This document shows, piece after piece, positions 8,637 to 19,521 of a stretch of 35,676 nucleotides of DNA. A model generated the notes under the pieces. The model saw nothing but the letters and a program-made list of their open reading frames with translations. It made no database searches and was not told the origin of the DNA. The DNA lies in NCBI GenBank assembly GCA_017985675.1, contig JAGNXB010000023.1, positions 1 to 35,676 of the forward strand. The letters are read 5' to 3'. Origin of the DNA: Saprospiraceae bacterium. GTDB taxonomy: Bacteria; Bacteroidota; Bacteroidia; Chitinophagales; Saprospiraceae. Position 1 is the first letter of the stretch, and the number at the start of each line of letters is the position of its first letter. Both the position numbers and the translations under genes were made by a program.

Positions 8637-10769
8637 TTGTCCTTTCAGAAAATACCCTTTGATACCAAGCTTTTGCGGCTAGCCGACATTGATAATCGGC
8701 CGGAGGCATTTCCAACGGCTGAAGGCATACCACTAAATTCATTTTATGGATCACAAGATGTGCCTGATCCTGATCAAATGGCTTATGGTGCGGGCAAGTC
8801 TCCGTTTCTCAGAGGCCCTTACGCCAGTATGTTTGCCATCCGACCCTGGACGATACGCCAGTATGCAGGATTCTCTACGGCATTGGAAAGCAACGCTTTT
8901 TATAGGCGGAATCTTGCAGCAGGCCAAAAAGGATTGTCGGTAGCTTTTGACTTGGCCACACATCGGGGATACGATTCCGACCATCCAAGGGTGCAGGGGG
9001 ATGTAGGGAAAGCCGGTGTTGCGATTGATTCCGTTGAGGATATGAAAATCCTTTTTGATCAAATTCCGCTGCATGAGATGTCGGTATCTATGACCATGAA
9101 TGGAGCTGTTATTCCTATTCTGGCTTTTTACATAGTAGCTGCTGAAGAACAAGGCGTTGCACCAGAACAACTTAATGGTACCATTCAAAATGATATTCTC
9201 AAGGAGTTCATGGTTCGTAATACCTATATCTATCCACCTGGACCATCCATGCGGTTAGTGGGTGATATATTTGAGTACACCTCCCGGAATATGCCAAAAT
9301 TTAATTCGATAAGTATATCAGGGTATCATATGCATGAAGCGGGTGCTCCGGCTGATATCGAGTTGGCATATACCCTGGCAGACGGATTGGAATACCTGCG
9401 CACGGGTATCCGGGCCGGTCTGGCGATAGATGCTTTTGCGCCCCGCATTTCTTTTTTCTGGGCCATAGGGATGCATCAAACCATGGAAATTGCCAAATTG
9501 CGTGCCGGTCGTTTACTTTGGGCAGCCCTTGTCCGGCAGTTTGGTTCTACCTCTGAAAAATCGCTGGCATTGCGCACCCATTGTCAGACATCCGGTTGGA
9601 GCCTAACGGAGCAGGATCCATATAATAACATAACACGTACCTGCTTGGAGGCAATGGCTGCTGTGCAGGGAGGCACCCAAAGTCTGCATACAAATGCGTT
9701 AGATGAGGCCATTGCGCTGCCGACGGATTATTCGGCACGTATAGCTCGTGATACGCAACTATTTATCCAAAGGGAAACAGGTATTGTTCGAACGGTTGAT
9801 CCATGGGGAGGATCCTGGTATATGGAAACCCTGACTCAATCACTGGTCGAAAAAGCATTGGTTCATATTCGTGAAGTGGAAGACTTGGGCGGAATGACAA
9901 AAGCCCTCGAAAAAGGTATACCTAAGTTGCGGATCGAACAAGCGGCTGCCAGAAAGCAAGCTCGCATAGATAATGGCCATGATCATATCATAGGCGTCAA
10001 TCACTACCGGACTGAAGAACGCGCCTCATTCGACATACTGGAAGTGGATAATTCAGCAGTCCGGGATGGGCAAATAGCCCGGCTCCATGCATTGCGCGCC
10101 AGCAGAGACCAGACCGAAGTAAGCAAGGCATTGATGCACATTACAGCCATCGCATCAGGACAAGTATCGGGCAATTTGCTGGAGGCGGCAATCGGGGCTG
10201 CAAGAGTCAGAGCGACGTTGGGGGAAATATCACTGGCGATGGAAGAGGTTTTTGGTCGCTATGTCGCACATTCCTTGACGGTTAGCGGCGTGTTTGCGAA
10301 AGAAATGCAGGACAACACCATATACCAGGAGGCGCTTGCCCTATCTGACCAATTTGCAGAGGCGGAAGGACGCAGACCACGGATTCTGATTGCCAAACTA
10401 GGTCAGGACGGTCATGACAGGGGCGCAAAAGTGATTGCAACCAGTTTTGCAGACCTCGGCTTCGATGTGGACATTGGGCCCCTCTTCCAAACCCCCGAAG
10501 AAGCGGCGCGTGAAGCAGCAGAAAATGATGTACACATCCTGGGTGTTTCCAGTTTGGCAGCTGGACATAAAATCCTGGTGCCCCTTGCGATTCAAGCACT
10601 GCGCGACTTAGGCCGCGAGGATATAATGGTGGTTGTAGGGGGTGTAATACCTGAGCAGGATTATTCCTTTCTTTACAAGGAAGGAGTTTCGGCTGTTTTT
10701 GGGCCAGGTACAGTAATTGCTATTGCCGCGAAAGATATTTTGGAGAAACTGATGCAGGGTATTGTCTGA
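8637..10769 (+). CDS. scpA: Methylmalonyl-CoA mutase, large (catalytic) subunit
   Basis: This 710-residue B12 enzyme interconverts methylmalonyl-CoA and succinyl-CoA, linking propionate metabolism to the TCA cycle. The N-terminal TIM barrel holds [48 protein letters not shown] and NILKEF-type substrate motifs (here [17 protein letters not shown]). The C-terminal cobalamin domain carries GQDGHDRG with the lower-ligand His593 in the DxHxxG pattern (Asp591, His593, Gly596), then [10 protein letters not shown] and [11 protein letters not shown]. An in-frame stop at 8604 and no ATG before the conserved region make TTG 8637 the likely start. The non-catalytic small subunit, usually encoded just upstream, is absent here. 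The sequence could also be called mutB by actinobacterial naming. No cobalamin riboswitch is recognisable in the 151-bp upstream gap. Confidence 0.95.
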   Translation: MSFQKIPFDTKLLRLADIDNRPEAFPTAEGIPLNSFYGSQDVPDPDQMAYGAGKSPFLRGPYASMFAIRPWTIRQYAGFSTALESNAFYRRNLAAGQKGLSVAFDLATHRGYDSDHPRVQGDVGKAGVAIDSVEDMKILFDQIPLHEMSVSMTMNGAVIPILAFYIVAAEEQGVAPEQLNGTIQNDILKEFMVRNTYIYPPGPSMRLVGDIFEYTSRNMPKFNSISISGYHMHEAGAPADIELAYTLADGLEYLRTGIRAGLAIDAFAPRISFFWAIGMHQTMEIAKLRAGRLLWAALVRQFGSTSEKSLALRTHCQTSGWSLTEQDPYNNITRTCLEAMAAVQGGTQSLHTNALDEAIALPTDYSARIARDTQLFIQRETGIVRTVDPWGGSWYMETLTQSLVEKALVHIREVEDLGGMTKALEKGIPKLRIEQAAARKQARIDNGHDHIIGVNHYRTEERASFDILEVDNSAVRDGQIARLHALRASRDQTEVSKALMHITAIASGQVSGNLLEAAIGAARVRATLGEISLAMEEVFGRYVAHSLTVSGVFAKEMQDNTIYQEALALSDQFAEAEGRRPRILIAKLGQDGHDRGAKVIATSFADLGFDVDIGPLFQTPEEAAREAAENDVHILGVSSLAAGHKILVPLAIQALRDLGREDIMVVVGGVIPEQDYSFLYKEGVSAVFGPGTVIAIAAKDILEKLMQGIV

Positions 10770-10907
10770 TTGTGTCAATAGCTTTGGTTATTGCTAAGGT
10801 GATTTGTGGAGGTGTTTTGAAAATTTGCTACCGAAACATACCCTGATCTGGAGCCCAATCATGAAGAGATGATGGAATAGCTTCATGCGTTTTCCTACCT
10901 TCGCCCC

Positions 10908-11498
10908 ATGATTGCATATCTACACGGCAAAGTGCAGCGCCGAAGTCTCACCTCCCTGATTATTGATTGTCAGGGCGTAGGATACGAAGTGCGGATAAGC
11001 CTTTATACTGGTACAGCAACGGAGGGTCAGGAAACGGTAGCCTTGCATATCTACCATCATTTCAGCCAGGACAGTCAGGCACTATTTGGTTTTGCTTCAG
11101 AAGCTGAGCGCCAGCTTTTTATCTTGTTGATTTCTGTTTCAGGGGTTGGCCCCAATACGGCTCAGCTTATCCTGAGTTATATGAGTCCTTATGAAACGGA
11201 AATCGCTATTCTGGGCGAAGATATTGGTGCATTCAGGAAAGTTAAAGGGGTAGGAGAAAAGACTGCGCGACGGATTCTCATCGATTTAAAAGATAAAATA
11301 CAAAAAGGGACTGGCGAAGGTCAACTGCCAATTGCTTTGAAAGACAATAGAAAAGAAGACGAGGCGTTATCTGCACTGTTGGCGTTGGGATTCCCCCGGG
11401 CACAGGCTCAAAAGGCATTGACCAGGATAAGACAATCCGGTGATGAAACACAAAGTGTTGAAGCACTAATCCGATTGGCATTAAGGGAATTATCCTGA
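10908..11498 (+). CDS. ruvA: Holliday junction branch migration protein RuvA
   Basis: This 196-residue protein has the standard RuvA length and three-domain order. The N-terminal OB fold starts MIAYLHGKVQRRSLTSLIID. The middle tandem helix-hairpin-helix region contains LLISVSGVGPNTAQLILSY and FRKVKGVGEKTARRILIDLKDK. The C-terminal domain (DEALSALLALGFPRAQAQKAL) contacts the RuvB motor. RuvA tetramers hold four-way junctions flat while RuvB drives branch migration during recombinational repair. The gene lies just ahead of sprA, an arrangement known in other Bacteroidota. A -7-like box (TACCTTCG, 10896-10903, seven of eight matches) ends only 4 bp before the ATG, so a very short or absent leader is possible. 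Confidence 0.95.
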   Translation: MIAYLHGKVQRRSLTSLIIDCQGVGYEVRISLYTGTATEGQETVALHIYHHFSQDSQALFGFASEAERQLFILLISVSGVGPNTAQLILSYMSPYETEIAILGEDIGAFRKVKGVGEKTARRILIDLKDKIQKGTGEGQLPIALKDNRKEDEALSALLALGFPRAQAQKALTRIRQSGDETQSVEALIRLALRELS

Positions 11499-11663
11499 TC
11501 CAATGACATCCAACCAACGAAGTAACAAGCGGTAACCGTTTACCGTATAAGCAAACGGCGACTCCCTGCAATTCAAGGATTCGTCAGGTTTTTATTGTTA
11601 ATAAACACCAAGGTGTACGTTCTTGTCGTTCAGAGCGGACACAAATTTGAGACAGGCTATTAT

Positions 11664-14600
11664 ATGAGGTATCTGGTGGTCTTTGGAGCTTTATGTTCCG
11701 TTATCCTTTCTGGCACAGCGGTAGCTGGCACGCCGCTTTATTTGCCTATGTTGCGGGATACCCTTCCTTCTCCCAACTATGGTTTTTGGAAAAATGGTAC
11801 TGGCCAGAATCCTTATCAACTCAAGGATCCGGCATTTATTGAAAAGACGATTGAATACGATCCTTCTAGCGGTAATTATCTCATTTCCGAAAAAATTGGT
11901 AACGACTTTTACACCTCACCAAGTCAGATGTCCTTCAATGAATATCTGGATTACAGAGGAAAGGAACTCGAAAGTGAATATTTTGGTAAACTGAGTGGAT
12001 TAAGCAATGCAGCCAGTGGTTTTGGTGACCGAAAAGATCCTTTTGCACGATTTGATCTCAAAAATAATTTATTGGATCGCCTGTTTGGTGGCAACAAAAT
12101 CGAAATAACCCCCAAAGGGCAGGTAAGTCTGTTTTTTGGGGTAAACTACAATAAAACGGATAACCCTATTCTGCCTGTTCGCCAACGCCTTCAAGGCGGT
12201 TTTGACTTCAAAATGGGTATCCAGGTGGATGTTACTGGTAAAATCGGTGAAAAACTTAACCTTTCAACGAGTTTTAATAACCAGGCTACCTTCAATTTTG
12301 ACAACCGGGTAAAGCTCAACTATAACAGCCAGGAGTTTGGCGAAGATGATATTATTCAGAAAATTGAAGCGGGAAACGTGAGTCTTCCATTGCGCAGTAA
12401 TTTGATTCAGGGGAGCCAGGCGCTATTTGGCTTGAAGACGGAGCTTAAGTTTGGATACCTGCGACTTACGGCTTTGGCATCCCAACAACAATCCCGCCGT
12501 AAAGAACTAACTATTCAGGGCGGGGCACAGGTACAGGACTTTGAAGTGAAGGCGGATCAATACGATGAAAACCGCAACTTCTTTCTCTCCCAATACAACC
12601 GGAATAATTTTGAACGGGCTCTGGCTAACATGCCACAGATCAACAGCCTTTTTCAAATTACGCGTGTGCAGGTATGGGTGACCAATGACCGGAATGAAAC
12701 CGAAAACATCAGGGATATCGTTGCACTGGCTGACCTTGGGGAATACGACCAGTTTACCAATCCGAATGGTAAACAATTGTATGGTGCAACAGGCCCAAGA
12801 AACCCGGATATCCTGGGGCAGGAACTCCCTGCAAACAATGCCAACGATCTCTATGAATTAATTCGGGGCAATGAAATGGCCAGGCGCCTTGAGACCTCGG
12901 TCAATACCCTGTTGTCCAGTCAGTTTGGCATGGTCCAGGCCAGAGACTTTGAGAAGGTGACAGCAAGATTGTTGTCTCCAACAGAATATACCCTGGATGA
13001 AAATATGGCCAAATTGGGCTTTATCCAGATTACAACGAACTTAAAGCCTCAGGATGTATTGGGCATTTCCTATGAGTTCACATTTAATGGCCGCCATTAT
13101 CAGGTCGGTGAATTTGGCGATGATATTCCTTATGACCAGGAAGAGCCCAATGTTTTGTTTGTTAAAATGCTCAAGAGTATTACCCAGCGTACAGATATCC
13201 CACTTTGGGACCTGATGATGAAAAACGTCTATAATATAGGCGCTTATAACGTGAGTCCGGAAGATTTTCGATTGGACATTTATTATGAAGACCCGGGAGA
13301 AGGGTTGAAGCGTTTTTTACCTAGTTCCAACTTAGCTTCCATTCCGTTGATCAGGGTTTTTAATATGGATAATCTGAATGTCCAGCGTGACCCACAACCC
13401 GATGGAATTTTTGATTTTGTTCCTGGACTTACCATATTCCCCAATACAGGCAGGATCATGTTTCCTCGGTTAGAGCCTTTTGGAAGTACTTTGAAGGATA
13501 AAATTACCGATCCCGTTCTAGCCGATTTTTATGCTTACCAGGATCTGTATGATACTATACTGGTTCGTGCCCGTGAGGTATTGGACAAAAACCGTTTTGT
13601 CATTAAGGGTACTTATAAAACCAGTGTTACTTCGCGAATTTCATTAGGTGCATTTAATTTACCCCGAGGTTCGCTAAGGGTTACTGCGGGAGGTACCATT
13701 CTACGTGAAAATGAGGATTACGTTGTAGATTATAATGTTGGTCAGATCACGATTTTAAATGAAGCTTACCTTAAGGCTGCTACACCAATTAAAGTTTCAT
13801 TTGAAGACAATACGCTTTTTGGATTCCAGACGCGAACTATGCTCGGTTTGCGGGCAGATTATGAAAAAAGTGAAAACTTTACTATTGGAGCTACCTTCCT
13901 TCAACTCTTCGAACGCCCGCCAACATTTAAAGTAAACATAGGTGATGATCCTATTAATAACCAGGTCTTTGGTTTGGATTTTAGCTTCAACAAAGAAGTA
14001 CCGTGGTTGACTCGTGCCGTTGATAAAATTCCTTTTATTGACACCAAAGCAAAGTCGACCATCCAAATGGCTGCAGAAGGCGCATTCCTAAAACCTGGAC
14101 ATGCACGAGCTATCAACGAAGGCAGTGAAAAAGACGGTGTCGTTTATGTCGATGACTTTGAAGGAAGTACAGCCAACTTGCCCATCCACATCCCAAGTAC
14201 GCAATGGGTCATTGCCAGCGTACCTCAGGATGCAGGTACTGGTTCGATAGAGCGCTTCCCCGAGTCAAAAGTCATTAATTCTACGGTTAGTGGTGTCAAT
14301 CGGGCTTTGCTAAATTGGTACCAGATTGACCCCAGTGTGCGGTCAGCCGAAGCTCGTGATGATCCTTATCAATCCTTTGTAGATCGTCTGGAAGTATTTC
14401 CTAACCAGCAGGTGCAGGTTGGTACAAATACGGAATTAAGGACGCTTGATTTAAGGTATTACCCGGAGGTGAGAGGTCCATATAATTTTGATTTGCCGAA
14501 TGGCACACCGTTTTCGGATGGTATTCAACCAAATGGCCTTCTGCGTAGTCCGGAAAAGCGCTGGGGAGGTATCATGCGGGATCTGACGACGACCGACTGG

Positions 14601-17600
14601 GAGCAGGCGAATATCGGTTATGTGGAAATGTGGATGTTATCGCCTTATTTGAATGGCAACGATGGTAATCCGGGCAAACTGGTCATAAATATTGGTAATA
14701 TCTCAGAGGATATCCTGCGAGATGGGCGGAAAGCATTTGAACAAGGATTGCCAACTCCACGAAATCCAACTTCTGTTGATAATACGTCGTGGGGCCGAAT
14801 TCCTGCCAACCGTCAAATTAATACAGCATTAGATCCTGATCCAGAAGGTCAGCGTCTCCAGGACGTGGGTCTGGACGGTCTGGACAATGAGGGAGAAGCC
14901 ATTGCTTTTCAGGATGTCCTGGCACAGTATAGTGGCTATTTGCAACCCGATGTGTATCAAGCAATCCTGGCTGATCCAGCGAATGATGACTACGTAGCGT
15001 ACAGGGATGGCGCATTTAGCCAGGCAGAGGATGTGTATACCCGTTATCGTGGATTCAATGGGCTCCAGGGCAACTCAGCTCAGCCGCCAACGAATGACGG
15101 ATTTACCACAGCCAGCCGGTTCCTTCCAGATATGGAGGACATCAACCGTGATGGTACGATGAATGAATCGGAAGCGTATTTTGAATATGAAATTCCTCTG
15201 CTTGATGACGGGCAGGGTGGATTACAATTTAATCAATTTATCATTGATTCACTTCAAGGTGAACAGGGCCGTATCTGGTATAGGGTAAAAATTCCAGTAG
15301 ATCAATTTACAAAGCGAGTTAATAATATTCCTGATTTCAGAGCAATGCGATTTATTCGTATGTACGTGACGGAATTCCGGAATCCGGTCACATTGCGTTT
15401 TGCAGAAATAAGCATGGTGCGCAACCAGTGGCGGAAATATGAGCGAATTCAGCCTTCAGTCAATGAGCCCAATTTTAATACTACTTTATTTGATATTAAC
15501 GCCGTCAATATCGAGCGTAATTCCCAGGACAGACCCTTTGGATATCATCTGCCTCCGGGTATCGAACGTGAAAATAACGCAGGCCTATTTCCTAACCTCC
15601 TGCAAAACGAACAATCACTAAGTTTGGATTTTTGTAATCTCAAACAGAATGTAGGCGACTTTATTGGCATCTATAAATTGTTGAATCTCGATATGCGGGT
15701 TTACAAACGGATGAAAATGTTTGTACACCTTGAGGAAGGGTTTTTGCCCGGATTAGATCAGATTCAGGATCAGATTGACGATGGTGATTTAAGCATGTTT
15801 ATACGTTTTGGAAGTGATTTCGAATCCAATTATTACGAGTACGAAATACCGTTGGTGGTCTCCAAAAAAGAAGGGTCTCCAATGTATACTGATAACGATT
15901 ACAGACGATACATATGGCCACTACAAAATGAATTTGATTTTGACCTTTCCTTTTTCAAGGATTTAAAGTTGGATCGAAATGGTCAGAATGTACCGCTTCA
16001 AACGATTTATGAGGAGGAACTCTTAAAGATGATTGGCGGTGTGGAATATAAACATTTTGTGCGGGTCAAAGGAAATCCAAATATCGGATTGGTCAGAGGT
16101 GTGATGGTAGGTATTAAAAATAATGATACCCAGTCTCACTGCGCATCGATATGGGTCAACGAACTGCGGTTAACAGGTCTGGATGACAGAGGTGGCTATG
16201 CAGCAACGGCACGTATGCAGGCACAATTGGCAGACCTGGGGCGGATAGATATGTCTGCCAATTATTCCAGTATCGGTTATGGTGCTTTGGATCAACGGGT
16301 GCAGCAACGTGCACGAAAAGCTGACCTTAATTATGATATTGCGGGTACTGTGGAGTTGAGTAAATTTTTGCCGGATACCTGGGGTCTTTCTATTCCATTT
16401 TATGCGCAATACAGCAAAACCACTAGTACCCCGGAATTTGATCCCTATGATCTGGACATTCCGCTCAAAGAAAAACTGGCAATAATCGATAATGAGTCTG
16501 TTAGGGATTCGGTGAAGGCTGCTGCTTTGACCCAGACTGAAATCAAAAGTTATAACTTCACAAATGTTCGAAAGAACCGTGGTGCTTCAGATAAAAAGCC
16601 CATGCCTTGGGATATCGAAAATTTTGCATTTACCTATGCCTGGTCCGAGACGGCCAAGCAGGATCCAATCATTTCACGAGATATATTAGAGACGCACAAT
16701 GGCGGTCTCAACTATGCTTATGGTGTAAAGGTCAAGTATTTTGAGCCATTTAAAAAAGTCATCAAAAATGACAAGTATTTCAACCTGGTAAAAAATCTGA
16801 ACTTCAATCCTATTCCCAATAACTTCACGTTTAATACTTTGATGGATCGTCGATTGGGAATAACGACTTATCGGTTTGCCGGAACAGACCCACAACAGAA
16901 TACGTTTTACAATAAGCAGTGGTGGTGGGACCGGAATTACGCCTTGCAGTGGGATTTAACCAAGTCGCTTAAATTCACATTTAATGCACTTAACCGTGCA
17001 GTAATTGATGAATTGCCGGAGTTTGATGACGCCATGCAACCAACACCTGATCAGGCAAAAAAGGATGAAATTTGGCAGAATATCCGTAACCTGGGTAGAA
17101 CCAAAGATTATAATCATAACATCAGTGCCAACTATACGGTGCCGACCAAAGACATTCCTTTAATGGAGTGGGTTAGTTTGCGATTCCAATATGATGGCCT
17201 ATATGCATTTAATACAGCCTCGCTGAATGTTGATTCACTCGGTAATGTAATCAGGAATGGGAATACCCGCCGGGTAAATGCCGATTTGAATTTTGAAACA
17301 CTCTATGCACAGTGGAATTACCTCAATTTGATCCAGGGTAAAAAGGGGCGTAGTCAAGCAGGCAGACAACCAGCCAATGTGCCTAGTCGTCAGATGGGCG
17401 CACCCGCAAAACCAGGCGATCCGGAAGAAGATAAAAAGGCAGAGGAGGAAAAGAAAAAAAATGCAGAGCCTAGTAAATTGGAGAAGATTCTGGTCCGTCC
17501 GCTGTTAGTGATGCGACGTGCCCGAGTAGATTATCAGGAACAATACACTAACACGGTACCCGGATATACGCCGCCATCCCAAATATTGGGTATGCAGGAT

Positions 17601-18857
17601 TTTTCATCTCCTGGATGGGGATTTGTTTCAGGTTTCGAATCGCCTACCACACCCTGGTTGGATAATGCAGGGGCCAATAATTGGATCACCCAGAATGTAT
17701 GGCTCAATCAAAATGTAGAACGGACCTACCAACAAACGTTGAGAGGTACGCTAACTCTTGAGCCCGTAAATCAATTTAGGGTAGACGTTGATTTTACACG
17801 AACGTATAACGAAAGTTATTTCGAACTGTATAAGGTAAGAGAACCAGGTGACGGTTTGTCACACAATCCTATACAAAACGTTGGTACATATAGCATTTCT
17901 TTTATGTCTTTTAAAACATTATTCAGAAATGATGATGGGGCCCGAACCTTGTTTGAAAATTTCCAAACCAACAGGGAGATTATTTCACAACGTATGGGAT
18001 TAGGCCAACATGCAGTGGATGGCTCAGGCTATACAGAAGGTTTCGGAAAACGTCAATTAAGTGTGCTTATACCTGCATTCATTGCTACGTACACGGGACA
18101 AAATCCTAATTCTAGTCCACTTTTTGAGGATCTATTTAATTATGTACCGCGTCCCAACTGGAAACTCTCCTACGATGGGCTTGCCAAGTTGCCGGGAATG
18201 GAGGATATTTTTTCTTCCTTCCGTATTACACATGGTTACAAATCCACACTTTCAGTTAATAGTTTTCAAGCAGATTTTCTGGACTACGATTCGAGCAACC
18301 CGACCCGGCTAAATCCGGAGACACAGAATTTTTATTCAGAATTTATTATTCCCGATGTGATTATTACGGAAGCCTTTGCCCCATTGGTTGGTATTGATTT
18401 CCGGACTAAAAATGGTTTGAATATGACCATTAATTATAACACGAGCCGCAATCTTCAACTGCTGCTCAATGACCCTCAGTTACCTGAAACCAAAGCAACG
18501 GATATCTCCTTTAATTTTGGTTATATTATCAAAAAGGTCAAACTACCTTTCCTGTATATCGGTGTGAATAAAAAGGAGCGTAAAAATATGCCCGGCCAGG
18601 ATTTAACGATCCAGTTGAATACCAGCTTCCGAGATGATATCCAACTCAATCATCAGATCGATACAGAGGAAACCATTTCAATTCCGGCACGTGGTAACCG
18701 TTCTATCCGAATTAATCCAACGATTGACTATCCCCTCAACGACAGGATACGATTACAGTTGCGTTATGAATACACTCAGAACAAACCTAAAACGTTCAAC
18801 GGTTTCAAGACAACAACGAATGTAGGAGGGATAAATGTGATCTTTACCCTGAATTAA
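11664..18857 (+). CDS. sprA: SprA, outer-membrane translocon of the type IX secretion system
   Basis: This protein of about 2397 residues has the length and composition of SprA (Sov in Porphyromonas), the giant beta-barrel through which T9SS substrates cross the outer membrane and which is also needed for gliding. ATG 11664 gives a clean signal peptide (MRYLVVFGALCSVILSGTAVAG); an in-frame TTG at 11595 would add 23 unlikely residues. Characteristic passages include GGFDFKMGIQVDVTGKIGEKLNLS, DEGFEGS-type region seen as VDDFEGSTANLPIHIPSTQW, LNWYQIDPS, DLTTTDWEQANIGYVEMWM and SIWVNELRLTGLDDRGGYAA. A hydrophilic Lys/Glu-rich insertion near residues 1935-1965 (EEDKKAEEEKKKNAEPSK) interrupts the barrel and is probably an exposed loop. 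The C-terminus ends in an aromatic beta strand pattern. It follows ruvA and ends at a strong terminator. Confidence 0.96.
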   Translation: MRYLVVFGALCSVILSGTAVAGTPLYLPMLRDTLPSPNYGFWKNGTGQNPYQLKDPAFIEKTIEYDPSSGNYLISEKIGNDFYTSPSQMSFNEYLDYRGKELESEYFGKLSGLSNAASGFGDRKDPFARFDLKNNLLDRLFGGNKIEITPKGQVSLFFGVNYNKTDNPILPVRQRLQGGFDFKMGIQVDVTGKIGEKLNLSTSFNNQATFNFDNRVKLNYNSQEFGEDDIIQKIEAGNVSLPLRSNLIQGSQALFGLKTELKFGYLRLTALASQQQSRRKELTIQGGAQVQDFEVKADQYDENRNFFLSQYNRNNFERALANMPQINSLFQITRVQVWVTNDRNETENIRDIVALADLGEYDQFTNPNGKQLYGATGPRNPDILGQELPANNANDLYELIRGNEMARRLETSVNTLLSSQFGMVQARDFEKVTARLLSPTEYTLDENMAKLGFIQITTNLKPQDVLGISYEFTFNGRHYQVGEFGDDIPYDQEEPNVLFVKMLKSITQRTDIPLWDLMMKNVYNIGAYNVSPEDFRLDIYYEDPGEGLKRFLPSSNLASIPLIRVFNMDNLNVQRDPQPDGIFDFVPGLTIFPNTGRIMFPRLEPFGSTLKDKITDPVLADFYAYQDLYDTILVRAREVLDKNRFVIKGTYKTSVTSRISLGAFNLPRGSLRVTAGGTILRENEDYVVDYNVGQITILNEAYLKAATPIKVSFEDNTLFGFQTRTMLGLRADYEKSENFTIGATFLQLFERPPTFKVNIGDDPINNQVFGLDFSFNKEVPWLTRAVDKIPFIDTKAKSTIQMAAEGAFLKPGHARAINEGSEKDGVVYVDDFEGSTANLPIHIPSTQWVIASVPQDAGTGSIERFPESKVINSTVSGVNRALLNWYQIDPSVRSAEARDDPYQSFVDRLEVFPNQQVQVGTNTELRTLDLRYYPEVRGPYNFDLPNGTPFSDGIQPNGLLRSPEKRWGGIMRDLTTTDWEQANIGYVEMWMLSPYLNGNDGNPGKLVINIGNISEDILRDGRKAFEQGLPTPRNPTSVDNTSWGRIPANRQINTALDPDPEGQRLQDVGLDGLDNEGEAIAFQDVLAQYSGYLQPDVYQAILADPANDDYVAYRDGAFSQAEDVYTRYRGFNGLQGNSAQPPTNDGFTTASRFLPDMEDINRDGTMNESEAYFEYEIPLLDDGQGGLQFNQFIIDSLQGEQGRIWYRVKIPVDQFTKRVNNIPDFRAMRFIRMYVTEFRNPVTLRFAEISMVRNQWRKYERIQPSVNEPNFNTTLFDINAVNIERNSQDRPFGYHLPPGIERENNAGLFPNLLQNEQSLSLDFCNLKQNVGDFIGIYKLLNLDMRVYKRMKMFVHLEEGFLPGLDQIQDQIDDGDLSMFIRFGSDFESNYYEYEIPLVVSKKEGSPMYTDNDYRRYIWPLQNEFDFDLSFFKDLKLDRNGQNVPLQTIYEEELLKMIGGVEYKHFVRVKGNPNIGLVRGVMVGIKNNDTQSHCASIWVNELRLTGLDDRGGYAATARMQAQLADLGRIDMSANYSSIGYGALDQRVQQRARKADLNYDIAGTVELSKFLPDTWGLSIPFYAQYSKTTSTPEFDPYDLDIPLKEKLAIIDNESVRDSVKAAALTQTEIKSYNFTNVRKNRGASDKKPMPWDIENFAFTYAWSETAKQDPIISRDILETHNGGLNYAYGVKVKYFEPFKKVIKNDKYFNLVKNLNFNPIPNNFTFNTLMDRRLGITTYRFAGTDPQQNTFYNKQWWWDRNYALQWDLTKSLKFTFNALNRAVIDELPEFDDAMQPTPDQAKKDEIWQNIRNLGRTKDYNHNISANYTVPTKDIPLMEWVSLRFQYDGLYAFNTASLNVDSLGNVIRNGNTRRVNADLNFETLYAQWNYLNLIQGKKGRSQAGRQPANVPSRQMGAPAKPGDPEEDKKAEEEKKKNAEPSKLEKILVRPLLVMRRARVDYQEQYTNTVPGYTPPSQILGMQDFSSPGWGFVSGFESPTTPWLDNAGANNWITQNVWLNQNVERTYQQTLRGTLTLEPVNQFRVDVDFTRTYNESYFELYKVREPGDGLSHNPIQNVGTYSISFMSFKTLFRNDDGARTLFENFQTNREIISQRMGLGQHAVDGSGYTEGFGKRQLSVLIPAFIATYTGQNPNSSPLFEDLFNYVPRPNWKLSYDGLAKLPGMEDIFSSFRITHGYKSTLSVNSFQADFLDYDSSNPTRLNPETQNFYSEFIIPDVIITEAFAPLVGIDFRTKNGLNMTINYNTSRNLQLLLNDPQLPETKATDISFNFGYIIKKVKLPFLYIGVNKKERKNMPGQDLTIQLNTSFRDDIQLNHQIDTEETISIPARGNRSIRINPTIDYPLNDRIRLQLRYEYTQNKPKTFNGFKTTTNVGGINVIFTLN

Positions 18858-18894
18858 ATGGTAATAATTCCGACGGGAGGATTTAAATTGATAT

Positions 18895-18928
18895 AAAAAA
18901 GGGCTGCAATTTATGCAGCCCTTTTTTT
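18895..18928. terminator. Bidirectional intrinsic terminator between sprA and the scpB cluster
   Basis: The arms GGGCTGCA (18901-18908) and TGCAGCCC (18914-18921) form a perfect 8-bp stem with a 5-nt loop. Six A residues precede it and seven T residues follow it, extending the pairing and giving a U tract in both directions. It lies 38 bp after the sprA stop and about 77 bp after the end of the converging minus-strand gene, so it can serve both transcripts. Confidence 0.9.
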
Positions 18929-19004
18929 AGGTTAATAAAAACGAAATATAGGGTGTGGAAATATTATTGCACCTAAAGAAGGGATGTTTATTTATCCTTA
19001 ACAG

Positions 19005-19478
19005 CTAACAAGAGGCATGCAAGGCATCAATAATGGTCTTCAGACTGATAAATAAGGTTTCCCTGCCTTCAGCCGAAACCATGTTGTCTTCATCTTCATT
19101 TAGCGCATCTTCTACAAAGGCCAATAAATCTTCCTGTGGATAATCTGCAAAAAATATATCCATCCGATCATGAAAATTGCTACCTCCGGATTGTTCCAGT
19201 TTTTCGTAGTTGGCTTCCTCTGCCTGACCAATTGCTTCTGCACTGATTTCAGGAATTTCACCAACAGTGCGGCGAGCTGATTCCCAGATAGTCAGGCCCA
19301 GCAATAATAAATAATCCCGCTCATCTTCGGTTAAGGCATCAAATTCTTCCTGTGTGAGGAATTGAATCAAAGAGGGCTGGGTTTGAGCCATCAAATCATC
19401 TGCTTTTTCAAGCGCTTCATCTGATTGGTCAAGGGATTCGATGACATCGTCAATGGTGGATTCTGGAACAAATTTCAT
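19005..19478 (-). CDS. Acidic protein of unknown function
   Basis: I do not recognise this 157-residue protein. It is strongly acidic and mostly helical in appearance, with a N-terminal stretch rich in Asp and Glu (STIDDVIESLDQSDEALEKA), a central hydrophobic patch (DYLLLLGLTIWESARR) and another acidic region (DYPQEDLLAFVEDALNEDED). There is no signal peptide, membrane segment or catalytic motif. It is the last gene of the minus-strand run membrane protein - scpB - DUF2480 and starts 43 bp after the DUF2480 stop, so co-transcription is likely. A role beside ScpB would be guesswork. Confidence 0.75.
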   Translation of the reverse strand: MKFVPESTIDDVIESLDQSDEALEKADDLMAQTQPSLIQFLTQEEFDALTEDERDYLLLLGLTIWESARRTVGEIPEISAEAIGQAEEANYEKLEQSGGSNFHDRMDIFFADYPQEDLLAFVEDALNEDEDNMVSAEGRETLFISLKTIIDALHASC

Positions 19479-19521
19479 GGTATAAAATTAGGGTGTGAAA
19501 GTGGATTTTGGTAAAGGAGAT

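Noticed and set aside
10896..10903. TACCTTCG as a firm leaderless promoter of ruvA
   Set aside because: One mismatch to the -7 consensus and no -33 element 19-21 nt upstream; kept only as a remark under ruvA.
11530..11545. Hairpin CGGTAA-CCGT-TTACCG between ruvA and sprA as a terminator or riboregulator
   Set aside because: Six-base stem, no T tract, and no conserved riboswitch features; probably chance.
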